Source: an uncultured Blautia sp. (GTDB taxonomy: Bacteria > Bacillota > Clostridia > Lachnospirales > Lachnospiraceae). From it: a stretch of DNA of 53,576 nucleotides. The stretch spans positions 1 through 53,576 of the forward strand of contig UQHF01000024.1 in the NCBI GenBank assembly GCA_900540785.1. The letters are read 5' to 3'. Positions 44,104 through 51,803 of this stretch are shown here, piece after piece; within the stretch, counting starts at the first letter, position 1; each line of letters opens with the position of its first letter. Made by a program: the position numbers and the translations under genes. The notes under the pieces were generated by a model that was given only the letters and a program-made list of their open reading frames with translations, was not told the origin of the DNA and did no database searches.

Positions 44104-45129
44104 TTAAAACTGTTTCAAGAATCTAATGTCATTTTCGTAAAGAAGTCTCATATCGTCAATTTCATATTTCAGAAGAGCAATACGCTCAAGACCTACACCA
44201 AAGGCAAATCCTGTATACTCTTCCGGGTCAATTCCGCACATACGAAGTACATTTGGATGAACCATACCGCAGCCAAGAATTTCAATCCATCCGGAACCTT
44301 TACAGAAACGGCATCCTTTTCCTCCACATTTAAAGCAAGAAACATCCACCTCTGCACTTGGCTCTGTAAACGGGAAGTGATGTGGCCTGAATTTTGTCTT
44401 TGTCTCCGGTCCGAACAATTCTCTTGCAAACTCCTGAAGAGTACCCTTTAAATCTGCAAATGTTACATTTTTATCAATTACAAGGCCTTCTATCTGGTGG
44501 AAGGATGGAGAATGTGTTGCATCTACCTCATCAGAACGGAACACTCTTCCCGGTGCAATCATACGGATAGGAAGCTTGCCTTTTTCCATTGTACGTGCCT
44601 GCACAGGAGAAGTCTGGGAACGAAGCAGAATGGAATCATTAATAAAGAAAGTATCCTGTTCATCACGCGCCGGATGATCTTCCGGAATGTTTAATTTTGT
44701 AAAGTTATAATCCGCATACTCCACTTCCGGACCTTCTACAACCTCATAACCCATACCAATGAAGATACGCTCTACTTCTTCAAGGGCAATGGTATTTGGG
44801 TGACGATGTCCTATTTTTGCTTTTTTAGCAGGAAGTGTTACATCAATTACCTCTGCTTTCATTTTCTCTTCCCGGAGCGCTGCTTCCAACTTTGTTTTGG
44901 ATGCTTCTAAAAGTCCTTCAATCTTTGTTCTTGTCTCATTGACAAGCTGCCCTACCTTTGGACGATCTTCTGCCGCAACATCTTTCATTCCTTTTAAAAT
45001 TGCTGTCAGCTCTCCTTTTTTACCGAGATATGCCACACGCACATCGTTAAGAGCTTCCAGATTATGAGAGTTTTCAATTCTCTCTCTGGCGCTGTCCGCC
45101 AGCGCCTGAAGTTTTTCTTTCATATCCAT
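44104..45129 (-). CDS. pheS: Phenylalanyl-tRNA synthetase alpha subunit
   Basis: A 341-residue class II synthetase subunit. It has an N-terminal coiled coil, motif 2 (FRSDEVDATHSPSFHQIEGL) and motif 3 (GFAFGVGLERIALLKY). Cysteines in CFKCGGKGCRFCKGSG form a zinc-like knuckle. I chose the ATG at 45129, ten bases after AAAGGAG. A longer frame to 45192 runs back through the T-box terminator and is an artefact. Confidence 0.97.
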   Translation of the reverse strand: MDMKEKLQALADSARERIENSHNLEALNDVRVAYLGKKGELTAILKGMKDVAAEDRPKVGQLVNETRTKIEGLLEASKTKLEAALREEKMKAEVIDVTLPAKKAKIGHRHPNTIALEEVERIFIGMGYEVVEGPEVEYADYNFTKLNIPEDHPARDEQDTFFINDSILLRSQTSPVQARTMEKGKLPIRMIAPGRVFRSDEVDATHSPSFHQIEGLVIDKNVTFADLKGTLQEFARELFGPETKTKFRPHHFPFTEPSAEVDVSCFKCGGKGCRFCKGSGWIEILGCGMVHPNVLRMCGIDPEEYTGFAFGVGLERIALLKYEIDDMRLLYENDIRFLKQF

Positions 45130-45156
45130 GACTGTATTTCTCCTTTTTGTGAAATT

Positions 45157-45407
45157 AAAAAAAGCTTCATCCCAAAAGGGACGAAGCATCATTCCGTGGT
45201 ACCACCCTGATTCCTGCTTCTAAAGCAGGCTCTCTGTCTGTTTAACGCACAGTATCGTCATTTCCTACTATTGGTTCAGAAATGCAGCTCCAGTGGGAAA
45301 TTCAAGAATTATCTGAACTTAAGGAAGCTTTCAGCCGGTGACTCCCTCTCTCTGATAGAAAATAATCCTCTGTAACACTTTCAAAGCCTTTGTTTATCTG
45401 ATTTTCA
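45157..45407 (-). promoter_or_regulatory. T-box leader of pheST
   Basis: The T-box core GGGTGGTACCACGGAA lies at about 45192-45209 on the minus strand, followed by a terminator (GCTTCGTCCC with GGGATGAAGC, 45161-45185, then TTTTTTT). Uncharged tRNA-Phe should favour the antiterminator. A UUC triplet sits in GAATTTCCCACTGG in the stem I region, fitting a Phe specifier, though I did not fold stem I in full. Confidence 0.93.
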
Positions 45408-45413
45408 CTCTTT

Positions 45414-45442
45414 ACTATGCCACAACAATTATTTCATGTCAA
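45414..45442 (-). promoter_or_regulatory. Promoter of the pheST T-box transcript
   Basis: On the minus strand TTGACA (45437-45442), a 17-base spacer and CATAGT (45414-45419). It overlaps the last codons of the YihY gene. Confidence 0.75.
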
Positions 45443-46334
45443 GTCCTTTTTCTTCCTCTTTTCCTCTTTCTCTGTTTAACATATCCCTCACAGAAGCCTG
45501 GGCTTTTCGAAACTCCGTTTCAAAATATGCATTTATCTCCGCTCCGTAAAGCATCAGATTCATACACACATACATCCAGAGCATCACAAGAATCAAAGCG
45601 GTAAGATTTCCATATGTATTACTGAAACCGGGAAAAATCTCAAAATACAGAGAAAAAAAGTAGGAAAAAACAGACCAGGCAACAGCTGTAATAAAGGCTC
45701 CCGGAACCTGACTTTTAAACGTAGCCTTTCGGTTTGGAAGCACCTTGTAAAGAACAAGGAACACAAGGAACAAAACACTGAACACAAGAAATGTTCTTGC
45801 CCCCAAAACTCTTGCGATAATCCGTCCCAGAAAAGGCACGTACTTTGAAGCCATTGACTGAATGCCGTTTCCAAGCACAAGAAGAATCAAACTGACAATC
45901 AGTGCTATCACAAATAAAAGTGTATAAAATACGGCATATATTCTGGTAATCAGCCAGTTACGTGTCTCCTTCACATGATAGATGGTGTTCAGTCCATTTG
46001 TCATGGACTGAAGTCCTTTTCCCGCAGACCACAGTGCAATCACTGCCGAGATGGGAACAATAGCAGAACTTCGCCTGTAAACATCTGCCACTATATCCAG
46101 CACAAAACTCTGAAGATTCTGAGGAACAAATCCGATAATGGCGTCCCGCATTGTGTTATATGTAAGCGGGGTATACCGTATCAGCGTAGTAAGAAAAAGT
46201 ACAAAGGGAATAAAGGACATAATAAGGAAGTATGCAGACTGTGCCGCATACGCCCCGATATGATCCCTCTTCACTCTTTCTACAAAACCAAAAAGTCTCT
46301 TTATAAGACTATGTCTTTCTTTTTTCTCTTTCAT
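45429..46334 (-). CDS. YihY/BrkB-family membrane protein
   Basis: A 301-residue protein with six membrane helices. It has the family start (FVERVKRDHIGAYAAQSAYFLIMSFIPFVLFL) and ends LILVMLWMYVCMNLMLYGAEINAYFE. Its function is not established; the old label ribonuclease BN is wrong for this family. The ATG at 46334, seven bases after CAGGAG, is chosen over TTG two codons earlier. Confidence 0.9.
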   Translation of the reverse strand: MKEKKERHSLIKRLFGFVERVKRDHIGAYAAQSAYFLIMSFIPFVLFLTTLIRYTPLTYNTMRDAIIGFVPQNLQSFVLDIVADVYRRSSAIVPISAVIALWSAGKGLQSMTNGLNTIYHVKETRNWLITRIYAVFYTLLFVIALIVSLILLVLGNGIQSMASKYVPFLGRIIARVLGARTFLVFSVLFLVFLVLYKVLPNRKATFKSQVPGAFITAVAWSVFSYFFSLYFEIFPGFSNTYGNLTALILVMLWMYVCMNLMLYGAEINAYFETEFRKAQASVRDMLNRERGKEEEKGLDMK

Positions 46335-46378
46335 TTTCAAACTCCTGCATTACGCGCTTAAATCTCCTCTCTGCCTGT

Positions 46379-46407
46379 ATCATACCATGCTTCCCCGCTT
46401 CTGACAA
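46379..46407 (-). promoter_or_regulatory. Promoter of the YihY gene
   Basis: On the minus strand TTGTCA (46402-46407), a 17-base spacer and TATGAT (46379-46384), just past the spoIID stop. Confidence 0.75.
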
Positions 46408-46410
46408 GTT

Positions 46411-47577
46411 TTACCATGTCCGGCTGATTTCTATCTCACGAAAAAAATACATAAGGATTTCCTCCCAGGTATATCCCTCCTCCGCCATCTTGCCCGCCGC
46501 AGTCTGACTCATACCAACGCCGTGCCCGTATCCGCCCCCGCGAATAAAAAATCCTTTTTCTGTTTCCTCCAGAGAAAAATATGCACTTGGGAGAAGACTG
46601 CCTCCATTTTTCTTCTCCTTTTCTTTCCCTGCGAAAATTTCCCGATCCGGAGCAAGAAACGAACGGATTTCATATTCGTTGGCCACCTCTCCGTCTCCGC
46701 CTTCTGTATGAACACGAAGCCTTGTCACTGCGCCGCTCTCGCTTTTCCCTGTCACCTCAAGACCCGTAAGGCTTCCTTCACACCCTTCTATCCTTTGCGC
46801 CCGCTGCTCTACGTTTTCCCTGGAAATCTCTGTTTCCCATGTTCTCCAGGGTTCCTCCGAATCAAAGCTGCAGTCAACGCTTTTTAAATACGGAGCTGAA
46901 CTTTCCGCTCCCCATATCTCATCTGTACTCGTCACTCCTGCTGACGTTGAAAAATAATATGCCTCTATTGGCTTTCCGTTCTGGCTTAAAATCTTCCCTT
47001 CCGTTTCCTTTACTGCCTGCGTTGTGCTCTCTTCCGGTCCGATGTTGTTATACACCTGGTAATTCACGCTGTCATCTACATCTGCACCATAAGATTCCAG
47101 CTTTTTTTCTTTTATCTGCTTCCAGGCGTACGTTCTTGCACATACTGCCTGCGCCTTTAGCGCCTCTGCCGGATAAGAAGAAGGCATCTCACTTGGAACA
47201 ACTGCTTCCAGATACGTTTCCAGCGGAAGCGTATTTACAATGAGAAATCCTTCCGGCTTTTTTGTGATTTTTAAGCTTCCTCTGTAAATCGGTGTTCCCT
47301 GTTCTCTCTGCACAGAAGAAATCTGAATCCCTTCCCTTCCTCCTTCAAACATGCAGCTTAATTCTTCCTCCCCACAGGTTTCCCCGTCAAAAACATACTC
47401 CTGTCCCTGCCATGTAAGGCTCACACTTTGATGATAGTAAGACTGATACCCGGAATCCATGATCAGCACCCGGATAAGCGGCTCCTCCTTCTCCGTATTC
47501 ATGGCATATGCCGTATCAAGAAGCAGGATCCAGAGAAGGATAACAAAAATTCCATAAAAAAATCTGGTTTTCTTCAT
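46411..47577 (-). CDS. SpoIID/LytB-domain protein
   Basis: A 388-residue secreted or anchored protein with a signal peptide (FFYGIFVILLWILLLDTAYA). The SpoIID domain is clear: PLETYLEAVVPSEMPSSYPAEALKAQAVCARTYAW, YYFSTSAGVTSTDEIW and GGGYGHGVGMSQTAA. In Bacillus SpoIID is a lytic transglycosylase needed for engulfment; family members also act on vegetative walls. The ATG has no Shine-Dalgarno and is inside a terminator-like hairpin, with a sigma-E-like promoter (GCATATA, 15 bases, CATACAAT) ending six bases before it. That supports a sporulation role and a leaderless transcript. Confidence 0.9.
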   Translation of the reverse strand: MKKTRFFYGIFVILLWILLLDTAYAMNTEKEEPLIRVLIMDSGYQSYYHQSVSLTWQGQEYVFDGETCGEEELSCMFEGGREGIQISSVQREQGTPIYRGSLKITKKPEGFLIVNTLPLETYLEAVVPSEMPSSYPAEALKAQAVCARTYAWKQIKEKKLESYGADVDDSVNYQVYNNIGPEESTTQAVKETEGKILSQNGKPIEAYYFSTSAGVTSTDEIWGAESSAPYLKSVDCSFDSEEPWRTWETEISRENVEQRAQRIEGCEGSLTGLEVTGKSESGAVTRLRVHTEGGDGEVANEYEIRSFLAPDREIFAGKEKEKKNGGSLLPSAYFSLEETEKGFFIRGGGYGHGVGMSQTAAGKMAEEGYTWEEILMYFFREIEISRTW

Positions 47578-47603
47578 AATATATTGTATGAAGGAAACCA
47601 GAT
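47554..47603 (-). terminator. Terminator-like hairpin between galM and spoIID
   Basis: On the minus strand two 17-base arms (47587-47603 and 47562-47578, one G-U pair) enclose an 8-base loop and a T-run follows. The right arm contains the spoIID start codon and the codons for MKKTR. It probably ends galM transcripts. Confidence 0.8.
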
Positions 47604-47612
47604 CTTATATGC
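47583..47612 (-). promoter_or_regulatory. Sigma-E-like sporulation promoter of spoIID
   Basis: On the minus strand GCATATA (47606-47612), a 15-base spacer and CATACAAT (47583-47590) match the sigma-E pattern. The expected start lies at or next to the spoIID ATG. Confidence 0.6.
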
Positions 47613-47626
47613 TTCTTTTTGTCTGC

Positions 47627-48685
47627 TTATTTGATGTAAAAACGATATGCTGTCACAGAATGATATATCTCGCCTGCCTCCAGAATCGGAGAATGAAAGG
47701 CTTCTTCGTTAACTGCATTGGGCTCTACCTGTGTTTCCAGACAGAAACCATTTCGTTTTCCGTATGTATGTCCGTTTTTACCCGCTTCATTTTCAATAAA
47801 ATTACCGGCATAGAACTGTACACCAGGACAATCTGTGGAAACACTCATGGCAATGCCTGTCTCCTCACAGTAAGCTTCTGCAATGCGGCGCACATTTCCG
47901 GGAGCATAATTATCTGTCACAAAATTATGGTCATATCCGCCTGTAAACTGAAGCTGTTCAAAATCTGCTTCAATATCCTGTCCGATCGGTTTCATTCTGA
48001 GGAAATCCATAGGCGTTCCCTCTACAGAAGCATTTTCCCCTGTTGGAATCGAGTGGCTGTCGCATACCGGATTATACGTATGTGCATAAATACAGAGTTT
48101 CTGTTTTAAGACGTCGCCGCTTCCCTCCCCTGCAAGATTAAAGTAAGAATGGTTTGTCATATTGGCAACGGTATCCTCATCACAGATTCCACTGTAAACA
48201 ATTCTCAGTTCATTTTCCTCTGTAAATTCATATTTCACAGAAACACGGAATTCTCCTGGAAAACCATTCTCTCCGTCCGGACTGACTCTTGTAAATGTCA
48301 CGCTGTTTTTCTCCTGGGAAAGGGCAAGCACAGACCAGATTTTTTTCTCAAAACCATTAGGTCCGCTATGAAGATTGTTTTCGTTTTCATTTTTTGGAAG
48401 AACCACATCTTTTCCTAAAATAGAAAATTTGGCTCCTGCAATACGGTTTCCGCTACGGCCGATCGTAGCTCCGAAAAAGCAGCCATTTTCTTCGTACTGC
48501 TCCACGTCATCGTATCCAAGAACTACATCTGTAAGCCTTCCCTCTCTGTCCGGCACGCATAATTTTACAAGGATTGCGCCAAACATGGAAACCTCTGCAT
48601 ACGCGCCGGATTTATTCTCCAGACGGTAAATGGAAATTTCCTCTCCTGTGGAAAGCTCTCCGAACTTTCTTTCTGAAACACTCAT
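47627..48685 (-). CDS. galM: Aldose 1-epimerase (galactose mutarotase)
   Basis: A 352-residue GalM-type beta-sandwich enzyme interconverting alpha and beta sugar anomers. The catalytic residues appear in SGNRIAGAKFSI, MTNHSYFNLAGEGSGDV (His) and GVQFYAGNFIENEAGKNGHTYG, with the base Glu in CLETQ. CAGGAGGAG precedes the ATG. It stands alone among unrelated genes; no other galactose gene is near. Confidence 0.94.
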   Translation of the reverse strand: MSVSERKFGELSTGEEISIYRLENKSGAYAEVSMFGAILVKLCVPDREGRLTDVVLGYDDVEQYEENGCFFGATIGRSGNRIAGAKFSILGKDVVLPKNENENNLHSGPNGFEKKIWSVLALSQEKNSVTFTRVSPDGENGFPGEFRVSVKYEFTEENELRIVYSGICDEDTVANMTNHSYFNLAGEGSGDVLKQKLCIYAHTYNPVCDSHSIPTGENASVEGTPMDFLRMKPIGQDIEADFEQLQFTGGYDHNFVTDNYAPGNVRRIAEAYCEETGIAMSVSTDCPGVQFYAGNFIENEAGKNGHTYGKRNGFCLETQVEPNAVNEEAFHSPILEAGEIYHSVTAYRFYIK

Positions 48686-48721
48686 CTTAATCTCCTCCTG
48701 GTATATTACGTATCGTTATGT

Positions 48722-48747
48722 ATAAAAGAAAAGAGCCTGTCGGCTCT
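48722..48747 (-). terminator. Terminator of the 6S-like RNA
   Basis: AGAGCC (48732-48737) pairs with GGCTCT (48742-48747) and is followed on the minus strand by TTTTCTTTT. Confidence 0.85.
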
Positions 48748-48941
48748 CATTTTTTCAGCAGTCCCAGAATGCCGTTCCCTTTCTTTTGACGCCTAGCCTA
48801 AGCTAGGTGGGTATCCTCAACATACCTTCTGCCTTCCACGACGAGAGGCCTGACATCCGGCATGCGATGTTGGATTCCCATGATGTCAATGTAGGTTCAA
48901 AAATAAAAGGGGGATCGCACATTCCAGGATTTCCTTTTCTG
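48748..48941 (-). ncRNA. ssrS: 6S-RNA-like structured RNA
   Basis: No open frame fills this stretch, but it has its own promoter and terminator. The two ends pair perfectly over 11 bases (TCCTGGAATGT with GCATTCTGGGA), giving the long closing stem expected of 6S RNA. The middle is mostly unpaired, with a late small hairpin CCTAGC/GCTAGG (48792-48807). I recognise the sequence style from clostridial 6S RNAs, but only a covariance search can confirm it. 6S RNA would bind sigma-A polymerase in slow growth. Confidence 0.6.
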
Positions 48942-48947
48942 CTCTTT

Positions 48948-48976
48948 ATTATACTCTAGTGTATGCTGTTTTTCAA
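48948..48976 (-). promoter_or_regulatory. Promoter of the 6S-like RNA
   Basis: On the minus strand TTGAAA (48971-48976), a 17-base spacer and TATAAT (48948-48953), giving a start near 48941. Confidence 0.8.
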
Positions 48977-48994
48977 CAGAAAATACAGATTTTT

Positions 48995-50488
48995 TTATTT
49001 TATTTTCAAAATAGAAAGAACAGTTTGAGGCATATCCGAAGCCTCCACTACACAATTATGAAGAACTGGCGCTGTGCGGATTTCCTCCACCGCACCCGGA
49101 ACAGGAACTCCGGAAAGTTCACAGAGACGGTCGATCAGATTAAAATCCTCTTCCTCTCCGGAAAGTTCTGTCACTGCATCCATCACACTTCTTGCAAATT
49201 TATACGGACTCGCGGTAGAAGCGATAATAACAGGCGTTTCATCTCCTGATTCTTTCCTGTATTTTTCGTATACACCGGAGGCAACTGCCGTGTGCGTATC
49301 CAGAATATATCCGCTTTCCTCATACACGCGCTTAATTGTTTCGGCTGTCTCTTCTTCTGTACAATAATTTCCGTAAAAATCAGCAAGGGCTTCCTTCATT
49401 TCTTCTGTTATGGTATAAGCGCCGCCTGCCGCCAGATTTTCCATAAGCTTTTTGCACACAGAAGCGTCCTCGCCTGCAATCTGGTAAATCAAACGCTCCA
49501 GGTTGCTGGAAATCAAAATATCCATAGACGGAGAGTTTGTAAGGATAAAATCTCTTCTTCTGTCATACGTTCCCGTAGAAAAGAAATCATACAGAACCTT
49601 ATTTTCATTGGAAGCACAGATCAGTTTATTTACAGGAAGTCCCATTTCTTTTGCATAGAACGCGGCAAGTATATTTCCGAAATTCCCTGTTGGAACTGCG
49701 ATATTTACTTTTTCCCCGTTCTGAAGGCTTCCCTCTCCCACAAGAGAAGCGTAAGCGTACACATAATATACGATCTGAGGAACCAGTCTTCCGATATTGA
49801 TGGAATTGGCAGAAGAAAACTGAAATCCCGCTTTATGAAGCGTCTCTTTCATCTCCTGATCGTTAAACATCTTTTTGACAGCTGTCTGGGCGTCGTCAAA
49901 ATTTCCGGTAATTCCCACAACGTATGTATTCTGTCCCTTTTGTGTCACCATCTGTTTTTCCTGAACAGGACTGACGCCGTTCTTTGGATAAAATACAATG
50001 ATTTTTGTTCCCGGAACGTCTGCAAAGCCTGCCATAGCCGCTTTTCCTGTATCTCCCGATGTCGCAGTCAAAATCACAATTTCATTTTCTATATGATTTT
50101 TTCTGGCTGCCGTTGTCATAAGATGGGGCAGAATTGAAAGCGCCATATCCTTAAAGGCAATGGTAGCTCCGTGAAACAGTTCCAGATAATATTTTCCGTC
50201 TGCTTTTCGGACAGGCGCAATTTTTTCTGTGTCAAATTTGGAATCATATGCCTTCTCAATACAGCTTTTCAATTCTTCCTCTGTAAAATCTGTAAAAAAG
50301 CGGCTCATTACTTCAAACGCCACTTCCTGATAGGACATTTTCGCAAGCTCTTCCACAGGTATATCAAGCTTTGGAATCACTTCCGGCACAAACAGCCCTC
50401 CATCTGAAGAGAGTCCTTTTAAAATTGCAGATGAAGCCGTAATTCCCTTTTCTGTTCCTCTTGTACTTTTATATAAAACCTCCACCAT
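48995..50488 (-). CDS. thrC: Threonine synthase
   Basis: A 497-residue PLP enzyme that turns O-phosphohomoserine into threonine, of the long (E. coli/yeast) type. The PLP lysine is in ELFHGATIAFKDMAL, and TATSGDTGKAAMAGF and VPTGNFGNILAAFYAKEMG bind phosphate and cofactor. The ATG at 50488 (MVEVLYKSTRG) is chosen; longer frames extend into the promoter, an extended -10 TGGTATAAT about 35 bases upstream. Confidence 0.93.
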   Translation of the reverse strand: MVEVLYKSTRGTEKGITASSAILKGLSSDGGLFVPEVIPKLDIPVEELAKMSYQEVAFEVMSRFFTDFTEEELKSCIEKAYDSKFDTEKIAPVRKADGKYYLELFHGATIAFKDMALSILPHLMTTAARKNHIENEIVILTATSGDTGKAAMAGFADVPGTKIIVFYPKNGVSPVQEKQMVTQKGQNTYVVGITGNFDDAQTAVKKMFNDQEMKETLHKAGFQFSSANSINIGRLVPQIVYYVYAYASLVGEGSLQNGEKVNIAVPTGNFGNILAAFYAKEMGLPVNKLICASNENKVLYDFFSTGTYDRRRDFILTNSPSMDILISSNLERLIYQIAGEDASVCKKLMENLAAGGAYTITEEMKEALADFYGNYCTEEETAETIKRVYEESGYILDTHTAVASGVYEKYRKESGDETPVIIASTASPYKFARSVMDAVTELSGEEEDFNLIDRLCELSGVPVPGAVEEIRTAPVLHNCVVEASDMPQTVLSILKIK

Positions 50489-50604
50489 GATTCCCGCCTT
50501 TCTTTTCTGTTTTTCAGTGTGTTTCATTATACCATGCTCTTTCACAAAATACCACACTAAATTGCAAAAAAGTATTCACCGGTTAAAAAATAGGCTGCAA
50601 AAGC

Positions 50605-50647
50605 AAAAAGACAGGAAACATATCCTGTAAATACGCTCCTGTCTTTT
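50605..50647 (-). terminator. Terminator of the SleB-type gene
   Basis: AAAGACAGGA pairs with TCCTGTCTTT around a 21-base loop, followed by T's on the minus strand. Confidence 0.8.
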
Positions 50648-50656
50648 CCCCTTAAA

Positions 50657-51541
50657 TTATTTCATAGCTACCAGCTCAGATACGGAAGAATGTGTCTCCT
50701 GTTCCTCTGCCGGCTCTTCTCCCTCTTCCGGATAAGTGTAAAATTCATGTACTCCATATTTAAAAAGACGCTTCAGATCTTTTTCAAACCAGGCAACATT
50801 ATGTTTCTCTGCTGCTGATTTCTGAATAAAAAACAAAGCTCCCTCTGAATAATCCACGCCTTCCAGCGCCTGTTTTACCGCCTCTTTTGTTTCCTCTGTC
50901 ACAGTCACTTCATTGATTCTGCCGTCGTATACAGGTGAAAACTGAGGAACTCCGTTTACATATTCCCACACAACTTCAGATACGCTGTCAGGAAATCCTT
51001 CATGTTTTACACGGTTCATGATCACATTCGCGATCAAAGTTCTTCCCTTAATATCTTCTGTACCGGCCTCCGCTTCTACAATACGAAGCAGCGTGTCGTA
51101 ATCCTCATCAGACATCATTTTCGGTGTCTGTGCAAAGCTGCTTGCCCTGGAACTGAAATTATCAATGGTATTTTCCATAGAGGCGCTTACATCCAACGCC
51201 ACAGCTCCTTCTTCAATGTGCTTTACTCTCTGTCCCACCATAACTTCTTCACAAGATGTACCAATCCTGTTTATCGTACTTCCCGGAGCCGGGGTCTCTC
51301 TTACACCGGATACCACTCCCGCTATTCCGGAAGGAAGATATGGCTCCTCCTCTTTTTCCGTGTCAGAAGCCGCATACACCTGACTTCTGAGATCAGGAGG
51401 AAACACATTGCAAACGATTATAATAGCAACGGTCAGAAATGCCCAGGCTGTAAGAACGGTGAAGCTGCGTATGGAATCTCCCGGGAAGACTCCCTTCTTT
51501 TCTCTTTCTGTAAGATTCACATTTTTTCTCTTTTCTTTCAT
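50657..51541 (-). CDS. SleB-type cell wall hydrolase
   Basis: A 294-residue protein with one N-terminal membrane segment (about 27-47) and an external linker. The Hydrolase_2 (SleB/CwlJ) domain lies at about 143-275, with LLRIVEAEAGTEDIKGRTLIANVIMNRV carrying the catalytic Glu and FSPVYDGRI. In Bacillus SleB opens the spore cortex during germination; in clostridia many such proteins work on vegetative walls. The strong sigma-A promoter suggests growth-phase expression. The ATG at 51541 after AAGGA is chosen. Confidence 0.88.
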   Translation of the reverse strand: MKEKRKNVNLTEREKKGVFPGDSIRSFTVLTAWAFLTVAIIIVCNVFPPDLRSQVYAASDTEKEEEPYLPSGIAGVVSGVRETPAPGSTINRIGTSCEEVMVGQRVKHIEEGAVALDVSASMENTIDNFSSRASSFAQTPKMMSDEDYDTLLRIVEAEAGTEDIKGRTLIANVIMNRVKHEGFPDSVSEVVWEYVNGVPQFSPVYDGRINEVTVTEETKEAVKQALEGVDYSEGALFFIQKSAAEKHNVAWFEKDLKRLFKYGVHEFYTYPEEGEEPAEEQETHSSVSELVAMK

Positions 51542-51621
51542 ACCCTTTATTCCTTGCATTTTTATTATAGTTTTCTTTCGTTTTTTCTTTATTTTGTAAC
51601 ATTTTTGTAATGTATGAGAAA

Positions 51622-51650
51622 ATTATATTTAATATACCCCTTTCTGTCAA
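51622..51650 (-). promoter_or_regulatory. Consensus promoter of the SleB-type gene
   Basis: On the minus strand TTGACA (51645-51650), a 17-base spacer and TATAAT (51622-51627): both boxes are perfect. Confidence 0.9.
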
Positions 51651-51671
51651 GGTTTTTTTCTTTTTTTCGTA

Positions 51672-51726
51672 AAAATAAAAGGAATTCCCTGCGTACCTGT
51701 TTATTATAGACAGATACTGCAGGGAA
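51672..51726 (-). terminator. Terminator of leuA
   Basis: TTCCCTGC (51685-51692) pairs with GCAGGGAA (51719-51726), with CTGT/ACAG inside, followed on the minus strand by TTCCTTTTATTTTT. Confidence 0.85.
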
Positions 51727-51803
51727 GGTCAAGAATATTTGTTCGTGTTCTTACAACAGGATTTTCATCAATAAAACGGCGTCTGACAAATCCCAACAAA
51801 GTT

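Noticed and set aside
45130..45192. Upstream extension of pheS (MMLRPFWDEAFFNFTK...)
   Set aside because: It reads through the T-box terminator, lacks a ribosome site and matches no PheS N-terminus.
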